Assembly: GCA_030447415.1 (NCBI GenBank)
Contig: JAUJOZ010000010.1
Span: 1-54,099 of the forward strand
DNA length: 54,099 bases
From: Thermomicrobiales bacterium
Lineage (GTDB): Bacteria > Chloroflexota > Chloroflexia > Thermomicrobiales > UBA6265
Direction of reading: 5' to 3'
The notes below the pieces were generated by a model. The model saw nothing but the letters and a program-made list of their open reading frames with translations. It did no database searches and was not told the DNA's origin. The translations under genes and the position numbers were made by a program. Positions 44,947 through 53,427 of the stretch are shown here, piece by piece. The number at the start of each line of letters is the position of its first letter. Positions within the stretch are counted from its first letter, which is position 1.

Positions 44947-46003
44947 TCCGAGAGACGAGCGGATTCCGGTGGCGGTCCTGGGGGCGACCGGGAGCGTCGG
45001 ACAGCGGTTCGTGCAACTGCTGGCGCGGCACCCGTGGTTCCGAGTGGCGGAGGTGGTCGCCTCCGAGCGGTCGACCGGGAAGGCGTACCGGGAGGCGGCC
45101 GATTGGCGGCTCGATGCCGCCGTGCCGGAGGGTGCGGCCGATCTACGCATCAGGGACTACCGGGCGGCGCTGGAGAGCCCGGTTGTCTTCTCCGCGCTGC
45201 CGGCGGAGGTCGCGGGTGAGATCGAGCAACGGCTGGCAAGCGAGGGTCATGCGGTGCTCACCAATACCCGCACCCACCGGATGGAGCCGGACGTGCCGCT
45301 CCTGATTCCCGAGGTGAACGCCGAGCACGTCGCCGCGATCGAGGGGCAGCGGCGCAACCGGGGCTGGAGCGGCTTCATTGCCACCAACCCGAACTGTTCG
45401 ACGATCCACATGGTGCTCGCCCTTAAGCCGCTCCAGGCCGCGTTTGGGCTGGACGCGGTGGCCGTCACCACGATGCAGGCGGTCTCTGGCGCCGGCTACC
45501 CCGGGGTGCCCTCGCTCGACATGATCGACAACGTCGTCCCCTACATCGGGGACGAGGAAGAGAAGATGGAGAGCGAGACGAAAAAGCTGCTTGGGGAGTA
45601 CGACGGCGCCTTCCACCCGGCGGAGATCGTCGTCAGCGCCCAGTGCAACCGCGTGCCGGTGCGCGACGGCCACACCGAATGCGTCTCCGTCCGTCTCAAG
45701 GAACCCGCGCCGGCGGACGAGGTGATCGTCGCGTTCGAGGCATTCCGCGGCAAGCCGCAGGAGCTAGGCTTGCCGAGCGCCCCCCCGCAGCCGGTCGTCG
45801 TCCGCCGCGAGCCGAACCGGCCACAGCCGGCGCTCGACCGCGACACCCACGTCGGGATGTCCTCGGTCGTCGGCCGGGTCCGCCCCTGCCCGCTGCTGGG
45901 CACCAAGTTCGTCGTGCTCGGCCACAACACCGTGCGCGGCGCCGCGGGCGCCTCAATCCTCAACGCCGAGCTCTTCAAGGTCGAGGGCCTGCTTCCGGTC
46001 TAA
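44939..46003 (+). CDS. asd: aspartate-semialdehyde dehydrogenase (archaeal/yeast type)
   Basis: About 354 residues. The GTG at 44939 follows GAAGGGAGG. It reduces aspartyl phosphate to aspartate semialdehyde with NADPH, the step after lysC. The NADP motif GATGSVG is at residues 15-21, the catalytic Cys153 in TNPNCSTIHM, and the proton-relay His245 in VPVRDGHTECV. The insertion pattern and VPSLDMIDNVVPYIG are of the archaeal/fungal subgroup rather than the E. coli type. It overlaps lysC by eight bases and shares its attenuator. Confidence 0.95.
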   Translation: MSDPRDERIPVAVLGATGSVGQRFVQLLARHPWFRVAEVVASERSTGKAYREAADWRLDAAVPEGAADLRIRDYRAALESPVVFSALPAEVAGEIEQRLASEGHAVLTNTRTHRMEPDVPLLIPEVNAEHVAAIEGQRRNRGWSGFIATNPNCSTIHMVLALKPLQAAFGLDAVAVTTMQAVSGAGYPGVPSLDMIDNVVPYIGDEEEKMESETKKLLGEYDGAFHPAEIVVSAQCNRVPVRDGHTECVSVRLKEPAPADEVIVAFEAFRGKPQELGLPSAPPQPVVVRREPNRPQPALDRDTHVGMSSVVGRVRPCPLLGTKFVVLGHNTVRGAAGASILNAELFKVEGLLPV

Positions 46004-46164
46004 CGCCGTTGGGCAGGCGCGGGGGTACTTCGCGCGGCTGGGGTGGTGCGAGCCCCACGGTAGAATCGCTCGCCGTGCCTAGCGGCCGTCCATGTGGCGC
46101 AGGCGGCTCACTTGGCCTGCGGCACGCGCGGACGATCTACGGCTCGGACTTGGGACGGTTCGGA

Positions 46165-46425
46165 ATGGTCGAGCGGTCGGTCAATCCCGCCGACCGCCGT
46201 CAGGTACTGGTCGCGCTGACGCCGCAGGCCGAGGCGTTCAGGCGGCGATTGCACGCGCTGCGACGGGCACAACTGCGCACGGCGCTCGACCGGTTGGCAC
46301 CTGAAGAACGGCCGGTCTTCCTGCGGTCCCTGGAGGCCCTCGTTGCGGCGCTTCGTCAGGACCCGCAGACGCTGGCGGCCGAGGAACTGGCGAGCCCCGA
46401 GCCGGCGCAAACAACTGGAACGTAG
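46165..46425 (+). pseudogene. N-terminally truncated MarR-family remnant
   Basis: About 86 residues from an ATG with only a weak ribosome site. It begins at what would be the wing (MVERSVNPADRRQVLVALTP) and continues through the C-terminal dimerisation helices (RLAPEERPVFLRSLEALV). The dimerisation and recognition helices expected upstream are missing. It precedes an EmrB-type exporter, the usual position of a MarR repressor. Confidence 0.6.
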
Positions 46426-46521
46426 CTCGGGCACGCGCCAAGCGACCGGGACGCACAGCCTGCGCGCCGGCGCCGTGACCACCCGGGTGGGCAGGGCGCC
46501 GGAGGAAACGAGGTCGACGCG

Positions 46522-48194
46522 ATGAATCAACGGATCGTCCGCGCCGGGGAGGAGGCTGACCCCACGCCGGCGGGAGCCGCAGTCCGAACCGGACAGGAAC
46601 GGGAGCGCAACCCCTGGCTGGTGCTCCTCGTGCTCTGCGCCGCCGTCTTCATGCTGCTGCTCGACACGACCATCGTCAACGTCGCGCAGCGCAAGGTCCA
46701 GGAGGGGCTCGGCGCCGACCTGCCGCAGATCCAGTGGGTGCTCGACTCCTACATCCTGACCTACGCGGTGTTCCTGCTCTCCTTCGGGCGGATGGGCGAT
46801 GTCTACGGCCGCAAGCGACTGTTCGTGTTCGGGATGGCAGTCTTCACCGCCGCCTCCGGACTCTGCGCCGCATCAAGCTGGCTTGGCGATCTGGTCGGCG
46901 TATCCGGGGTCAATGCTCTCATCGCCTCGAGGGTGCTGCAGGGCCTGGGCGGGGCATTCATGATGCCGCAGACCCTCTCCCTGCTCATGGTCGTCTTCCC
47001 GCCGGAGAAGCGCGGCGCGGCGATGGGAATGTGGGGCGGCATCGTCGCCCTCGGCGCCGTCGTGGGGCCAATCGTTGGCGGGCTAATCGTGACCGACTAC
47101 GGGTGGGAATGGGTCTTCCTGATCAACCTCCCGGTCGGCGTGGCGGCGATCGCGGCCACGCTGGCGATCGTGCCGGAGTCGGTCGACCCACGAGCGAGCA
47201 AGCGTTTCGACTGGGGTGGCGTGGTCCTGTCGGGCGTCGGCATCTTCGCGCTCGTCTTCGCCGCGATCGAAGGGGCCCGGCGGGGCTGGACCGACCCATT
47301 GATTCTCGGCCTCGTCGTCCTCGGGGCGATCCTTCTCGTCCTCTTCGTCTGGTGGGAACGGCGCCTCGCCGACCCGATGATGAAGATCGAGCTGTTCGCC
47401 CTGCGCAACTTCTGGGTCGCCAGCGTCGTCACGGTGGTCGTCGCCTTCGGCCTGTTCGGGATCTTCTTCCCGATGACGCTCTTCTTGCAGGGGGCGCTCG
47501 GCTTCTCGCCGATCCGCGCCGGGCTGACGATGACGCCGATGTCGCTGATGATCCTGTTCGCCGCGCCGCTGGCCGGCCGGCTGACTGACCGGATCGGCGC
47601 GCTGGATCCTGGTGACCGGACTCGCCCTGATGACGGTCGGCGTGCTCTTCATCATCACGCGCGTGGACGTCGACACCACCTGGCGCTCGCTGGCGCCGGC
47701 GCTCGTGGTGACCGGCACTGGAATGGGCATGACCTTCGCCCCGATGACGGCGGCGGCGATGCGGGAAGTGCCGCCGGGCATCGCCGGCAGCGCCTCCGGC
47801 ATCATCAACACGATGCGCAACGTCGGTCAGGTGCTTGGCATCGCCGTCCTCGGCTCCGTGCTGCAAAGCCGCGTCGGGGTCCACGCCGCCGATCGCCTCG
47901 CTGGGGCTGGCTCCGATCTTGGTCTCGACGCGACGACTCGCGATCGGGTCATCGACCTCGTGCGCGACAGCCGATTCGAGGCGGTGGCGGGCGCCGCGCG
48001 CGGCACCGGCCCAGCTCGGCCTGTTGCGCGCCCTACTCCAAGGAGCCTTCGTGGACGGGGTGCAGGACACCTTCCTGGTCAGCGCCCTGGCCTGCCTGCT
48101 CGCCCTGGGAGTCGGGTTGATAGTCCACAACGTTCCGACGACGCACCGCGCGCCCGCGGCGGCCCGCGAGCCGGCCGCCGCCCCAGCGGACTAA
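46522..48194 (+). pseudogene. MFS exporter, DHA2/EmrB-QacA type, with two frameshifts
   Basis: Three frames together give about 557 residues and the 14-helix DHA2 layout. The first part (ATG 46522) has VFMLLLDTTIVNVAQRKVQ and GRMGDVYGRKRLFVFGMAV, the family motifs. A shift near 47596-47602 (GCGCGC run) moves to ILVTGLALMTVGVLFI and GMTFAPMTAAAMREVPPG. A second near 47990-48010 moves to LGLLRALLQGAFVDGVQ and DTFLVSALACLLALGVGL, ending at 48194. Both shifts equal one inserted or two lost bases. It may be a true double-frameshift pseudogene or consensus errors. Proton-driven drug export is the family role. Confidence 0.8.
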
Positions 48195-48249
48195 CGCGGT
48201 TCCTGCGTGGGAATGGAGACGCGTAACCCGAGGGTATGGACCGCGTCCG

Positions 48250-48462
48250 TCATTCGCCCGGGTCGTCGGGTCCGTGTCCGATGACCTCTAGCTGCCCGGC
48301 AACATCTTCGGCCAGCGCCACCGCCCCGCCCCGGAACTCGACCCAGAATCGCCCCGCGCGGAAGACGATCTTCCCGGTCCCCGGCATTGGTCCTTTGACG
48401 ACATCGGCCTCATGAATCGGCGTGCCTTGCGCGTCGGTGAAGCCCGTGGAGTCCCGATCCAT
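48250..48462 (-). CDS. small hypothetical protein
   Basis: About 70 residues. The ATG at 48462 follows AGGAGCGCGCGTG. The product DRDSTGFTDAQGTPIHEADVV leads into a beta-rich segment (GKIVFRAGRFWVEFRGGAVAL) reminiscent of small SH3-like or YopX-like folds. No family is assigned with confidence. Confidence 0.5.
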   Translation of the reverse strand: MDRDSTGFTDAQGTPIHEADVVKGPMPGTGKIVFRAGRFWVEFRGGAVALAEDVAGQLEVIGHGPDDPGE

Positions 48463-48833
48463 CACGCGCGCTCCTGACGGGTTGGGGGCTGCCGGCGTGG
48501 GTTCGCCGGATCCGCCCGGCCACGTCCGTCCTGCCATTCTATCCGGCGGAGCGATCGTCCTTGCCTGCCACGTCCTGAAGCAGGGCGAGCCCAGAGCAGC
48601 AGCCGTCTACGGTGGCGTTGGTCGGTCGCGGCTGGCGGCGCGTCTGACCTCGCGGACCCGGTCGATCTGACATCCGACCCCACGCCGAGGAGTCGCCGGC
48701 GGCTCCCGGACGCCGGACCATGCATCGGCGACCACTCGGTGGCGCGGCCTCGCGCCTGGTCGGCTCCCGTTGGAGGCGCTACACTGCCGACCCACGGCCA
48801 GATAATCGCTGCCTAAAATGGCATTGAAACCCC
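48463..48833. other. intergenic stretch upstream of a strong promoter
   Basis: About 370 bases with no gene supported. The last 40 bases are unusually A/T-rich for this genome (gataatcgctgcctaaaatg), a possible UP-element for the promoter that follows. Confidence 0.4.
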
Positions 48834-48862
48834 TTGACAGACTCACGGTGTACGGCTATAGT
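48834..48862 (+). promoter_or_regulatory. strong consensus promoter with overlapping operator
   Basis: A perfect TTGACA (48834-48839), exactly 17 bases and TATAGT (48857-48862). The -10 sits inside the inverted repeat TGTACGG (48849-48855) / CCGTACA (48865-48871), a layout typical of a TetR-type operator. The start of transcription should be near 48869. Confidence 0.8.
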
Positions 48863-48868
48863 GTCCGT

Positions 48869-49076
48869 ACAGTCCCGAGGAGCTAGGAGCTCCGAACCAC
48901 CACCCACCGGGACCGACAACGGCGAGCGATGCTGCGGGGTTTCGCTCGGGACCGGGTCGGCACCAGGGCCGGACGGGAGAGGCGCACGCGTTGCGGGGCG
49001 ACGTGCGCGGAACCCGGTTGGCGCGGGCGATGGAACGGCGGCCCGGTTCGTCGGGACTGTCATTTTGCTCTTTTGC
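48869..49076 (+). ncRNA. candidate structured RNA of unknown class
   Basis: From the predicted transcription start, ACAGTCCCGA (48869-48878) is perfectly complementary to TCGGGACTGT (49051-49060). Next to it CGAACC (48893-48898) pairs with GGTTCG (49045-49050) and GGGCC (48966-48970) with GGCCC (49040-49044). Internal hairpins: GGAGC/GCTCC (48879-48893), CCGAC/GTCGG with CGAGCG/CGCTCG inside (48913-48960), and GCGCAC/GTGCGC (48982-49008). A T-rich tail follows (CATTTTGCTCTTTT). It lacks visible SRP, RNase P or tmRNA signatures. It could be a stand-alone RNA or a 5' leader of the queuosine-salvage gene at 49181. Confidence 0.45.
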
Positions 49077-49180
49077 ACCACCCCGGCTAGTCAGACCGGA
49101 CCGCGCATCCATAGGACCGCGAGCTGGATGACACCGGCTTGGCCGGAACTGCCGCGACGGCGCGTCGACCTGGTTGATCC

Positions 49181-50146
49181 ATGACCGCCGGCCTCCTCGA
49201 CGCGGTGCGCGCCGCGTGCGCCGACGTTGCCGAGCGCGCCATCCACGTCCGGCTCGACCCGGACCGCCTTCCCGTCTACGCCGCGTCGCTGCCGCTGGCC
49301 GAGGTCGCGACGCCCGAGTTCGACCCCCGATATCACCACGTCGGGGAGTCCAATGCGACGCTGGCCTATGTCCTCACGCTCGATGCCGTCAACTTCGGCT
49401 CCGGCTACTTCCCACACTTGCGCAAGCGACCAGGTCTTTCCGGCTACTTCACCGTCGCCTCGGCCCTCAAGGATCGCTTCGACGCCGCCGGCCCGTTCAC
49501 CGCGTCGGAGTTGTCCGCCCTGGCCGCGACCGACTGCGCCGCCTTGTTCGGTCAGGAGCCGGATGACGGCCCGATTGCCGAACTGATGGGCTTGTTCGCG
49601 ACGGCGCTCAACGACCTGGGGCGTTTCCTCCTGGACCGCTTCGACGGACGCTTCGCGGGGCCGGTCGAGGCGGCCAGGGCGTCCGCCGAACGCCTCGTCG
49701 CGCTGCTGAGCGAGATGCCGTTCTTCCAGGACGTCGAGAGCTACGGCCCGCTCGCGGTGCCGTTCTACAAGCGGGCGCAACTCACCGCGGCCGACCTCGC
49801 GCTGGCACTCGGCGGCGAAGGACTCGGCCGCTTCGACGACCTTGACCGCTTGACGATCTTCGCCGACAACCTGGTGCCGCATGTGCTTCGGCTCGACGGC
49901 GTGCTGCGCTACGAGTCGGCCCTGGCGGAGCGGATCGAGGCGGGCGAGCCGATCCCGGCCGGGTCGGCCGAGGAAGTGGAGATCCGGGCGGTGGCCCTTC
50001 ACGCGGTCGAGCGCCTCGTGGAGATCTTGCGCGGCGCGGGCCAGGACGTGACGGCGATGCGCCTGGATTACCTGCTCTGGAATCGGGGACAGCAAGCGTC
50101 GTACAAGGCACGGCCACGACACCGGACGCGGTCGGTGTTCTACTGA
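49181..50146 (+). CDS. queuosine salvage protein (Qng1, DUF2419 family)
   Basis: About 321 residues. The DUF2419 signature is clear: LTLDAVNFGSGYFPHLRKRP, SGYFTVASALKDRF, then FGQEPDDGPIAELMGLF, DNLVPHVLRLDGVLRY and a terminal MRLDYLLWNRGQ. Members cleave queuosine 5'-phosphate to free queuine for tRNA modification; the eukaryotic homologue is C9orf64/QNG1, and a Sphaerobacter relative has been studied structurally as I recall. No ribosome site is seen before the ATG. The gene is 120 bases downstream of the structured RNA candidate and may be read from its promoter. Confidence 0.85.
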   Translation: MTAGLLDAVRAACADVAERAIHVRLDPDRLPVYAASLPLAEVATPEFDPRYHHVGESNATLAYVLTLDAVNFGSGYFPHLRKRPGLSGYFTVASALKDRFDAAGPFTASELSALAATDCAALFGQEPDDGPIAELMGLFATALNDLGRFLLDRFDGRFAGPVEAARASAERLVALLSEMPFFQDVESYGPLAVPFYKRAQLTAADLALALGGEGLGRFDDLDRLTIFADNLVPHVLRLDGVLRYESALAERIEAGEPIPAGSAEEVEIRAVALHAVERLVEILRGAGQDVTAMRLDYLLWNRGQQASYKARPRHRTRSVFY

Positions 50147-50240
50147 GCGGCCGAGCCCCTCACGGCAATGCGAGCGACCCGGCGGGTTCCCGCCGGGCCG
50201 TTCTAGGTGGTAACGCATAGGGGATTCGCCTCCGCTCCAA

Positions 50241-50594
50241 AACCCTCGTGCTCATACAGCTGGACCCAGCGTCATCCTCGATCGCTGCTATTTCTCGATG
50301 TGGGCCTACGGCGAGGAGCGGACCTACCTTCCCGACCTCATCGCCGCCGTCGACCGCGTCAGCGGCACGGTTCCGGCGCCCCCGGTGGTCCTCACGGCCC
50401 CGGCCGACGAGCTCCGGTGCCGCTACGCGCGGGAGCCGGAGCTGTACCACTCGCTCGAGATCGTCCTACGGGCCAACGACCGATTCCCGTCGCTGCTCCC
50501 GATGCTAGCGACCAGCCTGCCATCGCTGCACACTTTAACGACATCGACCTCGCCCAACGACGGCTTCGCGCAAGTCGACGCGTTCCTCCAGTGA
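50241..50594 (+). pseudogene. deoxynucleoside/thymidylate kinase-like C-terminal fragment
   Basis: The frame reads GPSVILDRCYFSMWAYGEER, in which DR and the following region match the DRx motif of P-loop nucleoside kinases, then ELRCRYAREPELYHSLEIVL and a tail ending QVDAFLQ at 50594. The P-loop half expected upstream is absent, and the frame has no start codon with a ribosome site. I read it as a truncated remnant or a gene with an upstream frameshift. Confidence 0.55.
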
Positions 50595-50728
50595 GGAGCA
50601 CCTCGGTGGGTTCCGGCTACGGTGAGGGACAGCCGGGAACGCTCCAGGTCCAGAGCGTCTCGAGGGCGCGGCGGCAGGAGCGGTAGGCACGTCCGGGGCG
50701 GGCGCCGGACGCCTTGACCCTCCAGGCC

Positions 50729-51394
50729 TCAGGGTACCGGGATCGTTGCGGTGGTGGTTGCCGCATCTCCAGGCGTCAGGCGGCTTTCGTCGAGGGTGAG
50801 GACGAACCCCGGCGGGAGCTGGTCGAGGCGGGGTAGGCGACGCAGGAGCGCACTGGCCGCTGGCGTGGCTCCCGGCTCCGGGGTGGCGGGGGTGGGTGCC
50901 TCCACGCCCGTCGTGCGCCCCGCGAGCGCCAACACGTCGGGCAGGGGGTCGGTGGTGAGGCCGAGCGCACTCCAAGCGTGGACATACCGCCCGTCCTGGA
51001 AGATCAGCGCCGCGACGGCCAGGGGGCTCGTGGGGGACCCGACCCACCCGGTGAAGGCCGAGGACGCGTCCCCGACCCGGGTGGCGCGCACCGGCTGCAG
51101 ACCGACGAACCCGGGCGAGCGCGGCACCTGCTCCGCCACGATGGAGATGGCGGCCGCCGCGTGCTCCTCGGTGTCGAACTCGGCGACCTTGAGGGTGAGG
51201 ACCACGAGTCCGACCTGCTGGGGGTGACTGGCCACATACCGTCGCTCGGCCGCGGCAACCTGCCCCGGTAGGGGCGGGACGGTGTCGGCCATCGGGGTCG
51301 CCTTCTGGGTCCCGCCCCGGCGACCGAGCCCCGGCAGCAGCACGCCGACAAGCACGACAACGAGCGCTGCGACGACGTTGACGACCCTCCGCAT
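50729..51394 (-). CDS. secreted/anchored protein of unknown function
   Basis: About 221 residues. The second ATG of a pair (51394) has the better spacing to GGAGGA. The N-terminus is a signal anchor (RRVVNVVAALVVVLVGVLLPG). The mature part has a dimeric alpha-beta ferredoxin-like feel (VGLVVLTLKVAEFDTEEHAA, then SAFTGWVGSPTSPLAVAALI) followed by a Pro/Thr-rich linker and a C-terminal tail LPPGFVLTLDESRLTPGD. Thermomicrobia-like genomes have similar secreted proteins; no function can be given. Confidence 0.65.
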   Translation of the reverse strand: MRRVVNVVAALVVVLVGVLLPGLGRRGGTQKATPMADTVPPLPGQVAAAERRYVASHPQQVGLVVLTLKVAEFDTEEHAAAAISIVAEQVPRSPGFVGLQPVRATRVGDASSAFTGWVGSPTSPLAVAALIFQDGRYVHAWSALGLTTDPLPDVLALAGRTTGVEAPTPATPEPGATPAASALLRRLPRLDQLPPGFVLTLDESRLTPGDAATTTATIPVP

Positions 51395-51472
51395 CATGAG
51401 CTCCTCCCCGCGCACGGTCCGCCGAAGCACGCCCGCGATCGTCATCGCACGGGGCGTCCGCGTTCCGTCTTG

Positions 51473-51862
51473 ATGGCAGTACGAGGCGACGGCGTCGTCC
51501 GGATGGCCGTCCAGGCGACCGCGTCGACTGGGGCGAGGCGTCCCCGAGGAGCGGGCGCCACCGAGTCGCGGCCGTCGGCGCCCGGTTCCGCCACCGGTCC
51601 CAACGCCACCGCGGCGACACCCGGGACGCTGAGCGGCATCGGCCGCAGCGACGAGCCGGCGCGGATCCCCGCGATCCTCCGGGAGCGCGGCGACCTGAGT
51701 CTGACCGAGCTGCACCAGGCGCTTTACCACAACGTCGCTCAGCACCAGCTGCGTGCGGCGATCGCCCGATTGCGAGACCGGGGTGAGGTGACCCTGCGGC
51801 AGGAGCGGCGGGCGCGGACGGGGCGGGCACGGGTGGTGGTGGGGTTGGTGGGGAAGGGTTAG
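51473..51862 (+). CDS. small protein with winged-helix-like C-terminus
   Basis: About 129 residues. The first half is low-complexity Ala/Thr/Pro. The second half (RIPAILRERGDLSLTELHQA, then QLRAAIARLRDRGEVTLRQE) looks like a winged helix-turn-helix, similar to C-terminal domains of plasmid/phage helicase-primases. The start is uncertain and may lie within the low-complexity part. It is divergent from the gene on the other strand. Confidence 0.5.
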   Translation: MAVRGDGVVRMAVQATASTGARRPRGAGATESRPSAPGSATGPNATAATPGTLSGIGRSDEPARIPAILRERGDLSLTELHQALYHNVAQHQLRAAIARLRDRGEVTLRQERRARTGRARVVVGLVGKG

Positions 51863-51925
51863 GAAAGGTCGGGTAGATTCTCTTTTTGCGGACCATCACG
51901 ACGCACCCGATACGGGGAGGGCGCC

Positions 51926-52696
51926 ATGCTTTCCAGAAAGCCGAGAACGACGCTCCTCGCTGCATCTCTTGTCCTGGGGTTCCTCTTTCTCGTTGCCTCC
52001 TATTGGGCTGATCGACGTGCCTTCCACTCCTGGCTCCAGGATTTATTGATGAATCTGGCCATCACATTCCTCGGCGTCGTATTCGCTGTTGCAGTCGTGG
52101 ACGAATTGATCCGTCGCCACGAGGATCAACGCTGGGAGCGAATACGTCTTCGTGCCCGAACGCGAATAGATAACATCCTCACCGGGACAGTCGCCCTGCT
52201 TTCCGGCCTCTTTGGCGTGCCGCTTATGGATCCCTTACCGGTTGCGGACCGTCTTCGCGAGGATCACGCCTTTCGCCGAACCTTTACGATGGACTTTGCA
52301 ACGACGCATGTTCTGCCGGCGGCCATGGATCCCATCAGCGGCCCACTGCGGCTCGGAGAGGTCGATCCGATGCGTTGGCAGCAGCTCGCTGAGAGAATGC
52401 GAAGCGCGGGAGCGCAGCTGGACCGCCTTGCAGCGGATTTCTCGGACCGACTGCCGCCGGACCTTCAAGAGGTCGTGTTCGAGTCTAGCGACGCGATGCA
52501 GGCGTTCGCGTCCTGGCACGATTTGGTCGGGTCCTACCTTGGATCCGGCTACTCCGGGATCGGCTCTCTCGACGCACCAGCCACGAACGAGGATGCCGCC
52601 ATTCTCCTTATGCGACAGGGAGCGGTCGCCGTGCTGAACACGTCGATTGCGTTGCTCGCCTACCCCGACGAACGGGACGGGTCTCGGTTGCCATAG
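51926..52696 (+). CDS. membrane protein of unknown function, two transmembrane helices
   Basis: About 256 residues, ATG with GGGGAGGGCGCC. Helix 1 (TLLAASLVLGFLFLVASYWA, about 9-28) and helix 2 (LLMNLAITFLGVVFAVAVVD, about 40-59) are followed by a basic stretch (RHEDQRWERIRLRARTRI) and about 190 soluble residues, mostly helical. The base composition is lower in GC than the neighbours and codon choice is looser (ATA, TTA, AGA are used), which hints at recent transfer. No domain is recognised. Confidence 0.7.
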   Translation: MLSRKPRTTLLAASLVLGFLFLVASYWADRRAFHSWLQDLLMNLAITFLGVVFAVAVVDELIRRHEDQRWERIRLRARTRIDNILTGTVALLSGLFGVPLMDPLPVADRLREDHAFRRTFTMDFATTHVLPAAMDPISGPLRLGEVDPMRWQQLAERMRSAGAQLDRLAADFSDRLPPDLQEVVFESSDAMQAFASWHDLVGSYLGSGYSGIGSLDAPATNEDAAILLMRQGAVAVLNTSIALLAYPDERDGSRLP

Positions 52697-52716
52697 GGCA
52701 CCATTGGACACGGTCC

Positions 52717-52914
52717 TCAATGGCCCACACCAATAGGTGATCGCTCGATGGAGAACTCGCAATCGTCGCACCGTGGTACATGCGGGCCGTGACCCTGAAG
52801 CGCACACAACAAGGGTACATTCACGACGAGAGGACGCCCGCAATCGGCGCAGTAGGTGCGAAGCAGGCCACCGTCTGCCCACTTGGCGGGTAACGATTCC
52901 TCCAGATCTGGCAC
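52717..52914 (-). CDS. small zinc-ribbon-like protein
   Basis: About 65 residues. Two CxxC pairs (YCADCGRPL and RCDDCEFSI) separated by about 22 residues suggest a zinc ribbon. The GTG start at 52914 has a weak site. Composition is less GC-rich than the surroundings. The function is unknown. Confidence 0.45.
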   Translation of the reverse strand: MPDLEESLPAKWADGGLLRTYCADCGRPLVVNVPLLCALQGHGPHVPRCDDCEFSIERSPIGVGH

Positions 52915-52920
52915 CTTTGC

Positions 52921-53034
52921 CTAGCTCGTCGGCCCCGGATCCATCCCCCGATCCTCGTCGAGCTCCCTGACGATCCCGGACCCGATCAGCACGGTCTCCC
53001 GCGCGTAGGCCTCCAACTTGCGGGTCCTCCTCAA
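52921..53034 (-). CDS. short peptide with conserved DPGPTS C-terminus (copy 1)
   Basis: The minus-strand frame reads EAYARETVLIGSGIVRELDE and ends GMDPGPTS, stop at 52921. A TTG at about 53013 preceded by GAGGAGG could start it; the frame is open further upstream. The C-terminal pattern TxLxGxxxVxxxD...DPGPTS recurs at 53723, so it is probably a real small-protein family. No function is known. Confidence 0.35.
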   Translation of the reverse strand: MRRTRKLEAYARETVLIGSGIVRELDEDRGMDPGPTS

Positions 53035-53067
53035 CGACGCCGTCCGGCGCACTGAGAGGAGGCCCCC

Positions 53068-53184
53068 GTGGACCCATCGCTCGCCGTCCTCGCCCTTATC
53101 AACCTTGCGCTCGGCTCCGCGGTCGCTGTGCTCGTTCTCGGTGCCGATCGGCTGCGCCAGCGCCTCAGTCGCCGCCGGCGGTGA
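53068..53184 (+). CDS. 38-residue single-helix membrane protein
   Basis: A GTG at 53068 has an ideal site (GAGAGGAGG, five-base spacing). The product DPSLAVLALINLALGSAVAV continues hydrophobically and ends with an Arg-rich tail (RLRQRLSRRRR), giving one membrane helix with positive inside end. Too short for standard gene finders. Confidence 0.5.
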   Translation: MDPSLAVLALINLALGSAVAVLVLGADRLRQRLSRRRR

Positions 53185-53270
53185 CCCCTTCCTCCGAAGG
53201 TCCTGCGAATCGAACAAGGGACGCTTCTCCCTGCCCTCCACAGGAGCCAGCCGTCCACGGGACAAGCGAA

Positions 53271-53298
53271 CGGCCCCGGGGTAGTCAAGCCGGGGCCG
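53271..53298. repeat. palindromic hairpin, copy A
   Basis: CGGCCCCGG (53271-53279) pairs with CCGGGGCCG (53290-53298). It is preceded by GCGAA, so it shares the 15-base unit GCGAACGGCCCCGGG with copy B. No T-run follows. Confidence 0.65.
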
Positions 53299-53391
53299 CT
53301 CACCGCATGGAAGGTGTTACCAGCCCCGCCAGGGAACGGGACCAGCCCCGGCATCATCGCCGATGGGTCGCCACGGCAACGGCCCGACACA

Positions 53392-53427
53392 GCGAACGGC
53401 CCCGGGTGAGAGTCCAGGGCCGTTCGC
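53392..53427. repeat. palindromic hairpin, copy B
   Basis: GCGAACGGCCC (53392-53402) pairs perfectly with GGGCCGTTCGC (53417-53427), 14-base loop. It repeats the left unit of copy A. Confidence 0.7.

Noticed and set aside
48869..49060. Reading the long inverted ends as terminal repeats of a small transposon
   Set aside because: No target-site duplication flanks the arms, and the left arm starts exactly at the promoter's predicted +1, which fits a transcript better; kept only as an alternative.
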